Assembly: GCA_031381645.1 (NCBI GenBank)
Contig: JANMYB010000091.1
Span: forward strand, 1 to 8,299
Source: Methylotenera_A sp031381645
GTDB taxonomy: Bacteria; Pseudomonadota; Gammaproteobacteria; Burkholderiales; Methylophilaceae
Reading direction: 5' to 3'
Length of the DNA: 8,299 nt
The notes under the pieces are model-generated. The model was not told the DNA's origin and did not search any database. It saw only the letters and a list, made by a program, of their open reading frames with translations. This document shows, in pieces, positions 1-6,792 of the stretch (positions are counted from its first letter, which is position 1; the number at the start of each line of letters is the position of its first letter). Both the position numbers and the translations under genes were made by a program.

Positions 1-961
1 CAAAAGTTACACGGGTGCTCAGGTGAAAATTTTAACCGATAGCGCATTTACCAAAGCGCGTATTTTAGATATTGACGACCACAATATTAAACAAGATTTG
101 AACGACGGCTATGTGGTTGTGGTGGCGGGCTTTCAGGGTGCAGATGAATTTGGCAACATTACTACGCTTGGCCGTGGCGGCTCTGACACCACTGGCGTGG
201 CGCTTGCCGCCGCGCTTAAGGCAGAAGAATGCCAAATTTACACCGATGTGGACGGCGTTTACACCACAGACCCGCGCGTAGTGCCCGAGGCGCGTCGTTT
301 AGAAAAAATCACCTTCGAAGAAATGCTCGAACTCGCCAGCCAAGGTAGCAAAGTGCTGCAAATTCGCTCGGTAGAATTTGCAGGGAAATATAAAGTTAAG
401 CTACGCGTACTTTCTAGCTTTGAAGATGAAGGCGACGGAACTCTGATTACATTTGAAGAAGAAAATAAGGACAACAACATGGAAGAACCCATTATTTCAG
501 GCATCGCGTTTAACCGCGACGAGGCCAAAATCACCGTGCTGGGCGTGCCCGACACACCAGGCACTGCCTACAAAATTTTAGGCCCAATTGCCGATGCAAA
601 TATCGATGTGGACATGATTATTCAAAACACGGGCGCGGACGGCTTGACGGATTTCTCGTTTACAGTGCACAAAAACGAGATGAATAAAGCTTTGGCTATT
701 TTGCGAGAAAAAGTGCAAAGCTTTATCAAAGCACGTGAAATCATTGGTGATGATAAAATCGCCAAAGTGGCTGTAGTAGGCGTAGGTATGCGCTCACATG
801 TAGGCATCGCCAGCCAAATGTTCCGCACACTGGCTGAGGAAGGCATTAATATTCAGATGATTTCTACCAGCGAGATAAAAATCGCTGTGGTAGTTGAAGA
901 AAAGTATATGGAACTTGCGGTGCGCGTTTTACACAAAGCATTTGAACTGGAAGAAGCTTAA
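1..961 (+). CDS. lysC: Aspartokinase (LysC), 3' part, cut by the left window edge
   Basis: Cytosolic aspartate kinase phosphorylates L-aspartate to 4-phospho-L-aspartate, the committed step towards lysine, threonine, methionine and diaminopimelate. The reading frame (codons from base 2) is open to the window edge; about 319 residues are visible, so roughly the first 90 residues lie outside. Residues below are counted from the GTG at 23. The kinase core shows TTLGRGGSDTT (48-57, nucleotide and aspartate binding) and YTDVDGVYTTDPR (73-85). The hinge SKVLQIRSVEFAGKY (109-123) follows. Two ACT regulatory domains lie at about 170-240 and 247-310, with VLGVPDTPG and VVGVGMRSHVG loops and the STSEIKI strand, typical of feedback-inhibited lysine/threonine-sensitive enzymes. 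The GTG at 23 is an internal valine codon, not the start. The stop is TAA at 959-961. Family identity is certain; the allosteric effector cannot be read from sequence. Confidence 0.96.
   Translation, partial: KSYTGAQVKILTDSAFTKARILDIDDHNIKQDLNDGYVVVVAGFQGADEFGNITTLGRGGSDTTGVALAAALKAEECQIYTDVDGVYTTDPRVVPEARRLEKITFEEMLELASQGSKVLQIRSVEFAGKYKVKLRVLSSFEDEGDGTLITFEEENKDNNMEEPIISGIAFNRDEAKITVLGVPDTPGTAYKILGPIADANIDVDMIIQNTGADGLTDFSFTVHKNEMNKALAILREKVQSFIKAREIIGDDKIAKVAVVGVGMRSHVGIASQMFRTLAEEGINIQMISTSEIKIAVVVEEKYMELAVRVLHKAFELEEA
467..481 (+). promoter_or_regulatory. Internal ribosome binding site and ATG for a LysC beta subunit (candidate)
   Basis: An AAGGA Shine-Dalgarno core (467-471) sits 7 bases before an in-frame ATG (479-481) inside lysC. 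Starting there gives a 160-residue protein consisting of only the two ACT domains. It begins MEEPIISGIAF, the same place and nearly the same motif where the Corynebacterium glutamicum beta subunit starts (MEEAVLTGVA, from memory). Alpha2beta2 aspartokinases make the beta chain from such an internal start. The site is seen directly; its use is inferred. Confidence 0.5.
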
Positions 962-992
962 GCCTTAATTAGCTTAGTTTTGATTGATTTAT

Positions 993-1021
993 AAGGGCGA
1001 ATCAAGTAACATCGCGCCCTT
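993..1021 (+). other. Hairpin downstream of lysC
   Basis: AAGGGCG (993-999) and CGCCCTT (1015-1021) form a perfect 7-bp GC-rich stem with a 15-base loop, 31 bases after the lysC stop. There is no U-tract after it (GCAATAAAG follows), so it is not a canonical intrinsic terminator. It could stabilise the lysC 3' end or act as a processing site before the downstream tRNA. Confidence 0.4.
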
Positions 1022-1097
1022 GCAATAAAGCGTAATTCGAATCAGAAAAACTGATAAGCGCTACTAAGCCAGCAAGCTGGTAAGTATTGCTAAAAAC

Positions 1098-1191
1098 GGA
1101 GAGCTGGCCGAGTGGTCGAAGGCACTTCCCTGCTAAGGAAGCATACGGGCTTAAATCTGTATCGAGGGTTCGAATCCCTCGCTCTCCGCCA
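1098..1191 (+). tRNA. serV: tRNA-Ser(GCT)
   Basis: This 94-base class II tRNA decodes AGC and AGU. The 7-bp acceptor stem GGAGAGC (1098-1104) pairs with GCTCTCC (1181-1187), followed by discriminator G1188 and an encoded CCA (1189-1191). The anticodon stem CTTCC/GGAAG (1125-1129/1137-1141) encloses loop CTGCTAA with anticodon GCT at 1132-1134. A long variable arm (ATACGG/CTGTAT with one G-U pair) and a perfect T-stem GAGGG/CCCTC around TTCGAAT confirm serine identity. No convincing promoter was found directly upstream, so it may be co-transcribed with lysC. The symbol follows E. coli usage for this anticodon and is only by analogy. Confidence 0.97.
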
Positions 1192-1200
1192 GTTTTAACT

Positions 1201-1228
1201 TTAAGAAACATGCTGTATCACGTATAAT
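1201..1228 (+). promoter_or_regulatory. Probable sigma70 promoter for tRNA-Arg
   Basis: A perfect -10 box TATAAT (1223-1228) lies 9 bases before the mature tRNA-Arg 5' end. A -35-like TTAAGA (1201-1206, 4 of 6 matches) sits 16 bp upstream. The placement suits a short 5' leader removed by RNase P. Confidence 0.55.
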
Positions 1229-1237
1229 ACTACGTAT

Positions 1238-1314
1238 GCGCCCATAGCTCAGCTGGATAGAGTACTTGGCTACGAACCAAGGGGTCAGGAGTTCGAATCT
1301 CTTTGGGCGCACCA
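1238..1314 (+). tRNA. argV: tRNA-Arg(ACG)
   Basis: This 77-base tRNA decodes CGU, CGC and CGA after deamination of A34 to inosine by TadA (known for this tRNA). Acceptor stem GCGCCCA (1238-1244) pairs with TGGGCGC (1304-1310); discriminator A1311 and an encoded CCA (1312-1314) follow. The anticodon stem CTTGG/CCAAG encloses CTACGAA with ACG at 1272-1274. The D-arm AGCTCAGCTGGATAGAGT and T-loop TTCGAAT are standard; the T-stem AGGAG/CTCTT contains one G-U pair. The gene is followed almost at once by a strong terminator. The symbol is by analogy to E. coli. Confidence 0.97.
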
Positions 1315-1327
1315 TATAATCTAGTAT

Positions 1328-1357
1328 AAAAAAGCTCACTTAAAAGTGAGCTTTTTT
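1328..1357. terminator. Bidirectional intrinsic terminator between tRNA-Arg and ffh
   Basis: A perfect inverted repeat has 14-base arms (1328-1341 and 1344-1357). Its core is GCTCACTT/AAGTGAGC, flanked by A6 on the left and T6 on the right, so both strands give a hairpin followed by a U-tract. It lies 13 bases after the tRNA-Arg CCA and 17 bases after the ffh stop (in ffh's direction), and can end both convergent transcripts. Confidence 0.92.
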
Positions 1358-1374
1358 ATTGATACACACACAAG

Positions 1375-2727
1375 TTAGCGCATCCCTGGTAGTTTACCAC
1401 CCATGCCGCGCATCATCTTTGCCATACCGCCTTTACTAAACATTTTCATCATTTTTTGCGTTTTTTCAAACTGTTTCAGCAGGCGATTCACTTCCTGCAC
1501 TTGCACACCACTGCCATCAGCGATGCGCTTTTTGCGCGTAGCTTTGATTAGCTCAGGTTTTCTGCGCTCTAGCGGCGTCATGCTGTTGATGATACCCTCT
1601 ATACGGCGCAGCGATTTATCCGCATCTTCATTATTCACTTTGGCGGCCATATTGGCCATTTGCGCGGGCATTTTGTCCATCAGCGCACCCATACCACCCA
1701 TTTTTCGCATTTGACTCATTTGGTTTTTAAAATCTTCCAAATCAAATTTAGCGCCCGATTTAATCTTCTCGGCGACTTTTTGAGCCTCTGCCATATCGAC
1801 ATTTTTATGCGCTTGCTCAATCAAACCCAGCACATCACCCATACCCAAAATTCGACCCGCCATGCGATCTGGGTAAAACGGCTCTAGACCATCTACTTTT
1901 TCACTCACACCGATAAATTTAATCGGCTGGCCTGTCACATGACGCACACTTAACGCCGCACCACCGCGCGCATCGCCATCCAGTTTGGTTAAAACCACGC
2001 CCGTGAGCGGCAGCGTGTCACCAAACGCTTTGGCCGTGTTCACTGCATCTTGGCCTTGCATGGCATCAACGACGAACAAAGTTTCGATTGGCATCAACAG
2101 CGTGTGCAGCGCTTTAATTTCCGCCATCATCGCTTCGTCAATGCCTAAGCGGCCAGCGGTATCGAAAATCAACACATCATAATAACCACGTTTTGCAAAT
2201 TGGATGGCTTGCGAGGCAATATCCACGGGCTTCTGCGCGGCATTACTATCAAAGCAATCAATATTTAACTGTTTTGCTAAAGTCTGTAACTGTGTAATCG
2301 CCGCTGGGCGATAAACGTCCGCGCTCGCCAATAGCACTTTTTTCTTTTGTTCTTTGAGTAATTTGGCTAATTTGGCTGAAGTCGTGGTTTTCCCCGAACC
2401 CTGCAAACCCGCCATGAGGATAATCGCAGGTGGTTGCGTGGCAAGGTTCAAACCCACATTGGCCTTGCCCATCAGCGCGGCCAGCTCATCGTTCACCACC
2501 TCAATCACCGCTTGCCCTGGTGTCAGGCTTTGTAGCACTTCTTTTCCTTGCGCGCGCTCTTTAACTTTAGCGATAAAATCTTTCACCACAGGTAGCGCAA
2601 CGTCGGCCTCTAGCAATGCCATACGTACTTCGCGCATCGCGTCAGCAATGTTGTCTTCCGTCAGCCGCGCTTGGCCGCGCAGGCTTTTAATGACTCCTTG
2701 TAAGCGGCCTGTTAAATTTTCTAGCAT
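1375..2727 (-). CDS. ffh: Signal recognition particle protein Ffh (SRP54)
   Basis: Ffh is the SRP GTPase. With 4.5S RNA it binds signal sequences of nascent inner-membrane proteins and docks with FtsY to deliver ribosomes to SecYEG. The 450 residues are the usual length. The helical N domain (about 1-95) includes the ALLEADV motif (37-43). The G domain has P-loop GLQGSGKT (107-114), DVYRPAAITQL (137-147), DTAGR (189-193), TKLDG (247-251) and GVSEK (273-277). The methionine-rich M domain (about 325-450) includes the RNA-binding SGVQVQEVN stretch (406-413) and ends in a GM/KM-rich tail. The ATG at 2727 has an AAGGA ribosome site 6 bases upstream (2734-2738). The gene is divergent from ypjD and converges on the tRNAs, ending at the shared terminator. 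All GTPase motifs are intact. Confidence 0.98.
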   Translation of the reverse strand: MLENLTGRLQGVIKSLRGQARLTEDNIADAMREVRMALLEADVALPVVKDFIAKVKERAQGKEVLQSLTPGQAVIEVVNDELAALMGKANVGLNLATQPPAIILMAGLQGSGKTTTSAKLAKLLKEQKKKVLLASADVYRPAAITQLQTLAKQLNIDCFDSNAAQKPVDIASQAIQFAKRGYYDVLIFDTAGRLGIDEAMMAEIKALHTLLMPIETLFVVDAMQGQDAVNTAKAFGDTLPLTGVVLTKLDGDARGGAALSVRHVTGQPIKFIGVSEKVDGLEPFYPDRMAGRILGMGDVLGLIEQAHKNVDMAEAQKVAEKIKSGAKFDLEDFKNQMSQMRKMGGMGALMDKMPAQMANMAAKVNNEDADKSLRRIEGIINSMTPLERRKPELIKATRKKRIADGSGVQVQEVNRLLKQFEKTQKMMKMFSKGGMAKMMRGMGGKLPGMR

Positions 2728-2733
2728 AGGGTT

Positions 2734-2738
2734 TCCTT
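2734..2738 (-). promoter_or_regulatory. ffh ribosome binding site
   Basis: AAGGA on the minus strand, 6 bases before the ATG at 2727. It fixes the ffh start, which also matches the usual MLENLT-type N-terminus of the family. Confidence 0.75.
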
Positions 2739-2768
2739 ATAATTGATGCAATTTTAACCCAAACACGC

Positions 2769-2774
2769 GATAAT
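2769..2774 (+). promoter_or_regulatory. Possible -10 box for ypjD
   Basis: GATAAT (5 of 6 matches) ends 5 bases before the ATG at 2780, so the expected transcription start would fall on or next to that start codon. The best -35, TTGATG (2743-2748), is 20 bp away, which is too long for a good promoter. The 52-bp gap must also hold the ffh promoter, for which I saw no clear pair of boxes. Confidence 0.25.
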
Positions 2775-2779
2775 TAGGT

Positions 2780-3583
2780 ATGCAGAAAATGATTCCTTTT
2801 TTAGTGGTGGCGTTTATTTATATCGCAGTAGCAGCAGACTTTTGGCGCGATGTGAAAACTAAAAGCGCGCAATCGTTAAAACTGCACTCTGCGATGATTG
2901 CTTTAGGCTTGCTAATTCACGCTTGGCTGCTCTACCAAGCCATTTTTGCAGGCGGCTTTAATTTAGGTTTTTACAACGCAGTTTCCGCCATATTTTGGCT
3001 AACAGTGCTGGTGTATTGGTTAGCAGATCTAAATCATCAGCTTACTAGCTTGCAAGCATTTGTGCTACCACCTGCGGCCTTATTTGCGATTTTACCTGCG
3101 CTTGAGGTAAGTAATCACTTTCTTCCAAATGCAATGCAGCCTTTGTTTGTAGCGCATATTACAATTGCCATATTGGCTTATAGCCTATTTACATTTGCCG
3201 CTCTGCATGCGCTCTTGATGGCACTTGCCGAGCGAAGCCTGCACAACAAACCTACCTTAATTAAATTGCCAAGTTTTCCACCGTTGCTTGTCATGGAAAG
3301 TTTATTATTTAAGGTCATTACTGTTGGTTTTATCTTACTCACGTCGACTTTAATTAGCGGCATGCTATTTTCTGAACATATCTTTGGTAAGCCTTTACAA
3401 TTTACGCACAAAATTGTATTTTCAATTGCGTCTTGGGTGATTTACGGTTGGTTGCTATTTGGCCGCTTTAAATTTGGTTGGCGCGGTCGCAAGGCGATTA
3501 ACCTTACGCTGATTGGATTTGTATTATTACTATTGGCTTATGTGGTGAGCAAGTTTATTTTGCAGATTTTGTTAGGTCGCTAA
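2780..3583 (+). CDS. ypjD: YpjD-like CcsA/HemX-family inner membrane protein (cytochrome c assembly family)
   Basis: This 267-residue polytopic membrane protein has about eight hydrophobic segments (roughly 4-20, 36-56, 64-82, 91-110, 123-148, 176-197, 209-229, 240-262). The C-terminal half closely matches E. coli YpjD as remembered: PPLLVMESLLFK, LLTSTLISG, SIASWVIYGWLLFG and GWRGRKA (233-239). E. coli ypjD is also divergent from ffh. The family (CcsA/CcmC/HemX fold) is linked to haem handling and cytochrome c maturation, but YpjD itself has no firmly assigned reaction. Histidines H47, H126 and H210, at membrane-segment edges, are candidate haem ligands; the WWD motif of true haem-delivery proteins was not seen. 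The start is uncertain: ATG 2780 directly abuts AGGT, whereas ATG 2789 (MIPF) has that AGG at better spacing and resembles the E. coli N-terminus. Confidence 0.88.
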   Translation: MQKMIPFLVVAFIYIAVAADFWRDVKTKSAQSLKLHSAMIALGLLIHAWLLYQAIFAGGFNLGFYNAVSAIFWLTVLVYWLADLNHQLTSLQAFVLPPAALFAILPALEVSNHFLPNAMQPLFVAHITIAILAYSLFTFAALHALLMALAERSLHNKPTLIKLPSFPPLLVMESLLFKVITVGFILLTSTLISGMLFSEHIFGKPLQFTHKIVFSIASWVIYGWLLFGRFKFGWRGRKAINLTLIGFVLLLLAYVVSKFILQILLGR

Positions 3584-3592
3584 AGTACTAGC

Positions 3593-4264
3593 TCAATCCC
3601 GCAGACTCATTTGCGGCCAACCTTTTTCCTCAGCCACTTTCTTTAAAGTTTCATCTGCATCCACCGCCACTGGGTTTGTTACCAATTTCATGAGCGGCAA
3701 ATCATTGTGCGAGTCTGAGTAAAAGTAGCTAATTTCAAAATCTTCCAGTTTTTTGCCGCGCTCGGCCAGCCATTGGTTAATGCGCGTCACTTTGCCTTCT
3801 TTATAAGTTGGCACACCGGTCACGCCGCCTGTATATTCGCCATTCAGCATTTCAGGGTCGGAGCCAATTAAATGCTTGATACCATAAGCTGTGGCAATCG
3901 GCTTGGTGACAAAGCTATTGGTCGCAGTAATCACTACGCATAAGTCACCCACCGCTTTGTGTTTATCCACAAGCGTCTGCGCCTTATCCGTCATCATGGG
4001 TCGAATCACTTCATCCATATATTTAAGGTGTAATTCATCTAAAAACTTTTTAGGGTGCTGACTTAAAGGTACGAGCTGAAATTTCAAAAATTCAACAATA
4101 TTCAAAGTGCCATTTTTGTAATCCGCATAAAACTGTTCATTGCGGTCATGGTGCGTTTTTTCGTCCAGCAAACCTTGGCGAATCAAAAATAAGCTCCAGT
4201 TGTAATCGCTGTCGCCCGCCAGCAACGTATTGTCTAGGTCAAATAAGGCTAAGTTTTGTTTCAT
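3593..4264 (-). CDS. HAD-superfamily subclass IB hydrolase (SerB/CicA-like phosphatase)
   Basis: A 223-residue cytosolic Mg-dependent phosphatase with all four HAD motifs. Motif I is FDLDNTLLAGDSD (8-20) with nucleophile D9 and acid/base D11. Motif II is ITATNS (112-117) with T114. Motif III lysine is K158 in KEGKVTR. Motif IV is SDSHNDLPL (183-191) with metal ligands D184 and D188. The helical cap between motifs I and II (about 20-95) is the C1 cap of subclass IB. The same family includes phosphoserine phosphatase and the Caulobacter CicA group, and related betaproteobacterial genes are often labelled phosphoserine or histidinol phosphatase. The substrate cannot be told here. Its ATG overlaps the stop of the upstream EamA gene (ATGA, 4261-4264), implying translational coupling; the own ribosome site is weak (AAAGAAA). 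Confidence 0.92.
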   Translation of the reverse strand: MKQNLALFDLDNTLLAGDSDYNWSLFLIRQGLLDEKTHHDRNEQFYADYKNGTLNIVEFLKFQLVPLSQHPKKFLDELHLKYMDEVIRPMMTDKAQTLVDKHKAVGDLCVVITATNSFVTKPIATAYGIKHLIGSDPEMLNGEYTGGVTGVPTYKEGKVTRINQWLAERGKKLEDFEISYFYSDSHNDLPLMKLVTNPVAVDADETLKKVAEEKGWPQMSLRD

Positions 4265-5139
4265 ATTATTTCTTTATTCTCTGCTGTTAATACTAAATAA
4301 ACACCCACTAAAATCACTGCTAAGGCCACGTATTCTATCGCTATCACTGTTTCTCCTGCAAACCAAATACCTACCGCAAACGCCACGATTGGATTCACAA
4401 AAGTATTGCTACTGGCCACTAGTGGGCGCACAGTTTTAAGCAAATATTGGTAAGCGCTATAGGCAACTACAGAGCCAAACACAATTAAAAATAGCAATGC
4501 GCCCCAAGATTTTACGCTAATTTGCGCAGACCAAGTCTCACTCATCAGTAGGCTCAAAGCCAATAAAATCAATCCGCCTGTTAGCATTTGTATGGCAGGT
4601 GCCATTAAACCAATAGGTTGCTTTAAGTATTTGCCCCACACCGAGCCAAACGACCAGCTTGCTGCTGCAAATATCAGCAATAATGCGCTTGCCGTATCCC
4701 CCTGCAAACTACCTTGTGTATTCAACAATACAATTCCTACAAGACCAATTGCGATGCCTAGCCACTCTTGGCGGGTGATGCAGTGTCCCCAGACAGTAGA
4801 GAAAATCGCCATCCAGATAGGTGCCGTGGCAATAGAAAGCGCAGCCACACTGCTACTGACTGTTTGCTGCACATAACATACAGTGCCATGGCCAATGGCG
4901 GGTAGCAGCAAGCCGACAATACCAGCCCCACGCCATTCTTGCGCGCTTGGGTTGGCTGCACCCATTGCCCGCAAAATCATATACAGCAAAGCCCCCGCGA
5001 TGATAAAACGCACTGCACCCATTAAAAATGGCGGAAAACTCTCTATGCCAAACTCAATAGCAAGATAAGTCGAACCCCAAATAAAATAGGTGCAAAATAG
5101 CGCAGCCGCAATATAAATCTTTTTATTTTTAGCTGTCAT
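4261..5139 (-). CDS. EamA-family (DMT superfamily) exporter, YedA-like
   Basis: An inner-membrane drug/metabolite transporter of 292 residues with ten predicted membrane helices in two tandem EamA repeats (about 10-140 and 152-285). Diagnostic stretches are FIWGSTYLAIEFGIESFPP (19-37), the VRFIIAGALL helix (43-52), SWSFGSVWGKY (161-171) and FVNPIVAFAVGIWFAGE (247-263). The match to E. coli YedA is close from memory. Such proteins export amino acids or other small metabolites, but the substrate is not predictable. I chose ATG 5139 because it gives the usual N-terminus. A TTG three codons upstream (5148) extends the frame and has a GAG 8 bases before it, so 295 residues is possible. It follows leuA on the same strand and overlaps the HAD phosphatase gene by 4 bp, so the pair is an operon. 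Confidence 0.92.
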   Translation of the reverse strand: MTAKNKKIYIAAALFCTYFIWGSTYLAIEFGIESFPPFLMGAVRFIIAGALLYMILRAMGAANPSAQEWRGAGIVGLLLPAIGHGTVCYVQQTVSSSVAALSIATAPIWMAIFSTVWGHCITRQEWLGIAIGLVGIVLLNTQGSLQGDTASALLLIFAAASWSFGSVWGKYLKQPIGLMAPAIQMLTGGLILLALSLLMSETWSAQISVKSWGALLFLIVFGSVVAYSAYQYLLKTVRPLVASSNTFVNPIVAFAVGIWFAGETVIAIEYVALAVILVGVYLVLTAENKEII

Positions 5140-5153
5140 AAAGCTCAATAATA

Positions 5154-5192
5154 ATGCTCAGCAGGCCAATATCTATTTGGTCTGAAGAGCAT
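5154..5192. repeat. Imperfect inverted repeat between leuA and the EamA gene
   Basis: The arms are 5154-5169 and 5177-5192, 16 bases each, pattern ATGCTC-nn-CAG-n-CCAA against its complement, with 13 identical pairs and a 7-base loop. On the plus strand the odd position is a G-U wobble and T6 (5196-5201) follows after ATG, resembling a terminator for antisense transcription. On the minus strand (sense for leuA and the exporter) only TATTATTG follows, so termination there would be weak. It occupies most of the 60-70-base intergenic gap. Confidence 0.45.
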
Positions 5193-5208
5193 ATGTTTTT
5201 TAATAATT

Positions 5209-6756
5209 TTATACTTGAGGGTTTAACTTTTGCGATTTGGCGTGGAGCTTATTCAAGCCATTTAAATATGCTTTTGCCGAGGCTATGACAATATCTGTAT
5301 CTGCACCTTGGCCGTTTACAATACGTCCACCGCGAGCCAAACGCACCGTCACTTCACCCTGTGCATCCGTACCACTGGTGATGTTATTTACCGAATACAA
5401 TTGCAACTCTGCACCGCTATTGACGATGCTTTCGATGGCTTTAAAGCTCGCATCTACAGGACCGCCGCCATCTGATTCTGCTTTTTTCTCGACGCCAGAA
5501 TCGCTAATGGTGATGTGCGCGTGCGGCACTTCACCAGTTTGCGAGGCCACTTGCAAATACACTAATTTATAGTTTTCAGACTCTTCATGGACAAATTCTC
5601 CGCTAACAAGTGCGTGCAAATCTTCATCAAAAATTTCACTCTTTTTGTCCGCCAAATCCTTAAAGCGCGCGAATGCGGCATTAACCGCATCATCGCTCGC
5701 CAACTGAATGCCCAATTCGGTCAAACGCGTGCGAAACGCATTGCGACCAGATAATTTACCCAACGTTAATTTATTGGTGTTCCAGCCTACGTCTTCTGCT
5801 CGCATGATTTCGTAAGTCTCGCGGTGCTTTAGGACGCCATCTTGGTGAATGCCGCTCTCGTGCGCGAACGCATTGGCGCCAACAATCGCCTTATTCGGCT
5901 GCACGGGGTAACCAGTAATAGTGGACACTAATTTACTTGTTGGTACGATTTGCGTGGTATCGATGCGTGTATCCAAATTAAAGAAATCACGGCGGGTTTT
6001 AATCGCCATCACCACTTCCTCCAAACTCGCGTTGCCCGCGCGCTCGCCCAAACCGTTAATCGTACATTCTACTTGGCGCGCGCCATTCATCACTGCAGCC
6101 AACGAATTCGCCACTGCCATGCCTAAATCGTTGTGGCAATGCGTACTCCAAATAACTTTATCGCTATTTTTTACGCGCTTAATTAAGGTAGCCATACGCT
6201 CGCCCCATGGTGCTGGGATTGAATAACCAACCGTATCAGGCACATTGATGGTGGTGGCGCCCGCTTCAATCACCGCGTCAAACACGCGTACTAAAAAATC
6301 AATATCGGAGCGCACGGCATCTTCAGCCGAAAACTCTACATCATGTGTATATTCTAATGCCCATTTCACGGCCTGCACGGCGCGCTCCACCACTTGATCC
6401 TCCGTCATACGAAGCTTATTTTCCATATGGATTTTGCTGGTAGCAATAAAGGTATGAATGCGGCCATTTTTTTCGTCGTGTTGCATGGCAGGCGTAATCG
6501 CTTCACCAGCACGACGCACATCATTCTCGCTAGCGCGAGCGAGCGAGCACACGGTAGAGTTGTGGATTAAACCCGCAATGGTGTGAATAGCATCGAAATC
6601 GCCAGGGCTGGCGGCTGCAAAACCTGCTTCAATAATATTCACACCCAATTTTTCAAGCTGGCGCGCAATGCGAATTTTTTCTTCTTTGGTCATGGCTGCG
6701 CCTGGGCTTTGTTCGCCATCGCGCAAGGTAGTATCAAAAATAATAATTTGGTTCAT
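5209..6756 (-). CDS. leuA: 2-isopropylmalate synthase (LeuA)
   Basis: LeuA condenses acetyl-CoA with 3-methyl-2-oxobutanoate to 2-isopropylmalate, the first committed step of leucine synthesis. The 515 residues fit the long LeuA type (E. coli 523). The catalytic TIM barrel opens with FDTTLRDGEQSPG (7-19, R12 and metal ligand D13). It carries the SAEDAVRSD stretch (143-151), metal-binding HCHNDLG (206-212, H206 and H208), NGLGERAGN (234-242, N242) and ESGIHQDG (300-307). The C-terminal leucine-sensing domain (about 390-500) includes SDGGGPVDA (428-436), so feedback inhibition is expected. The frame extends upstream to 6801, but ATG 6756 has a GGA 8 bases before it and matches the family N-terminus; ATG 6762 is too close to that site. 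A leucine-rich leader ORF precedes it. Confidence 0.97.
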   Translation of the reverse strand: MNQIIIFDTTLRDGEQSPGAAMTKEEKIRIARQLEKLGVNIIEAGFAAASPGDFDAIHTIAGLIHNSTVCSLARASENDVRRAGEAITPAMQHDEKNGRIHTFIATSKIHMENKLRMTEDQVVERAVQAVKWALEYTHDVEFSAEDAVRSDIDFLVRVFDAVIEAGATTINVPDTVGYSIPAPWGERMATLIKRVKNSDKVIWSTHCHNDLGMAVANSLAAVMNGARQVECTINGLGERAGNASLEEVVMAIKTRRDFFNLDTRIDTTQIVPTSKLVSTITGYPVQPNKAIVGANAFAHESGIHQDGVLKHRETYEIMRAEDVGWNTNKLTLGKLSGRNAFRTRLTELGIQLASDDAVNAAFARFKDLADKKSEIFDEDLHALVSGEFVHEESENYKLVYLQVASQTGEVPHAHITISDSGVEKKAESDGGGPVDASFKAIESIVNSGAELQLYSVNNITSGTDAQGEVTVRLARGGRIVNGQGADTDIVIASAKAYLNGLNKLHAKSQKLNPQV

Positions 6757-6792
6757 GTTCATTCCAATATGCAATAGATAAATTTTACCCGT

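Noticed and set aside
23..25. GTG as the start of lysC
   Set aside because: The codons before it (encoding KSYTGAQ) continue the aspartokinase sequence, so the gene simply begins outside the window.
1220..1237. ACGTAT direct repeat around the tRNA-Arg -10 region (1220-1225 and 1232-1237)
   Set aside because: Six bases twice in AT-rich promoter DNA is likely by chance, and it has no further structure.
1002..1339. Minus-strand ORFs across the two tRNA genes, with peptides such as GERGIRTLDTDLS and RPKRFELLTPW
   Set aside because: These are antisense translations of tRNA-Ser and tRNA-Arg, a known source of spurious 'proteins' in databases. The tRNAs are fully supported by secondary structure.
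1403..2746. Several plus-strand ORFs inside ffh
   Set aside because: They are out-of-frame shadows of a fully conserved Ffh gene, with no recognisable domain.
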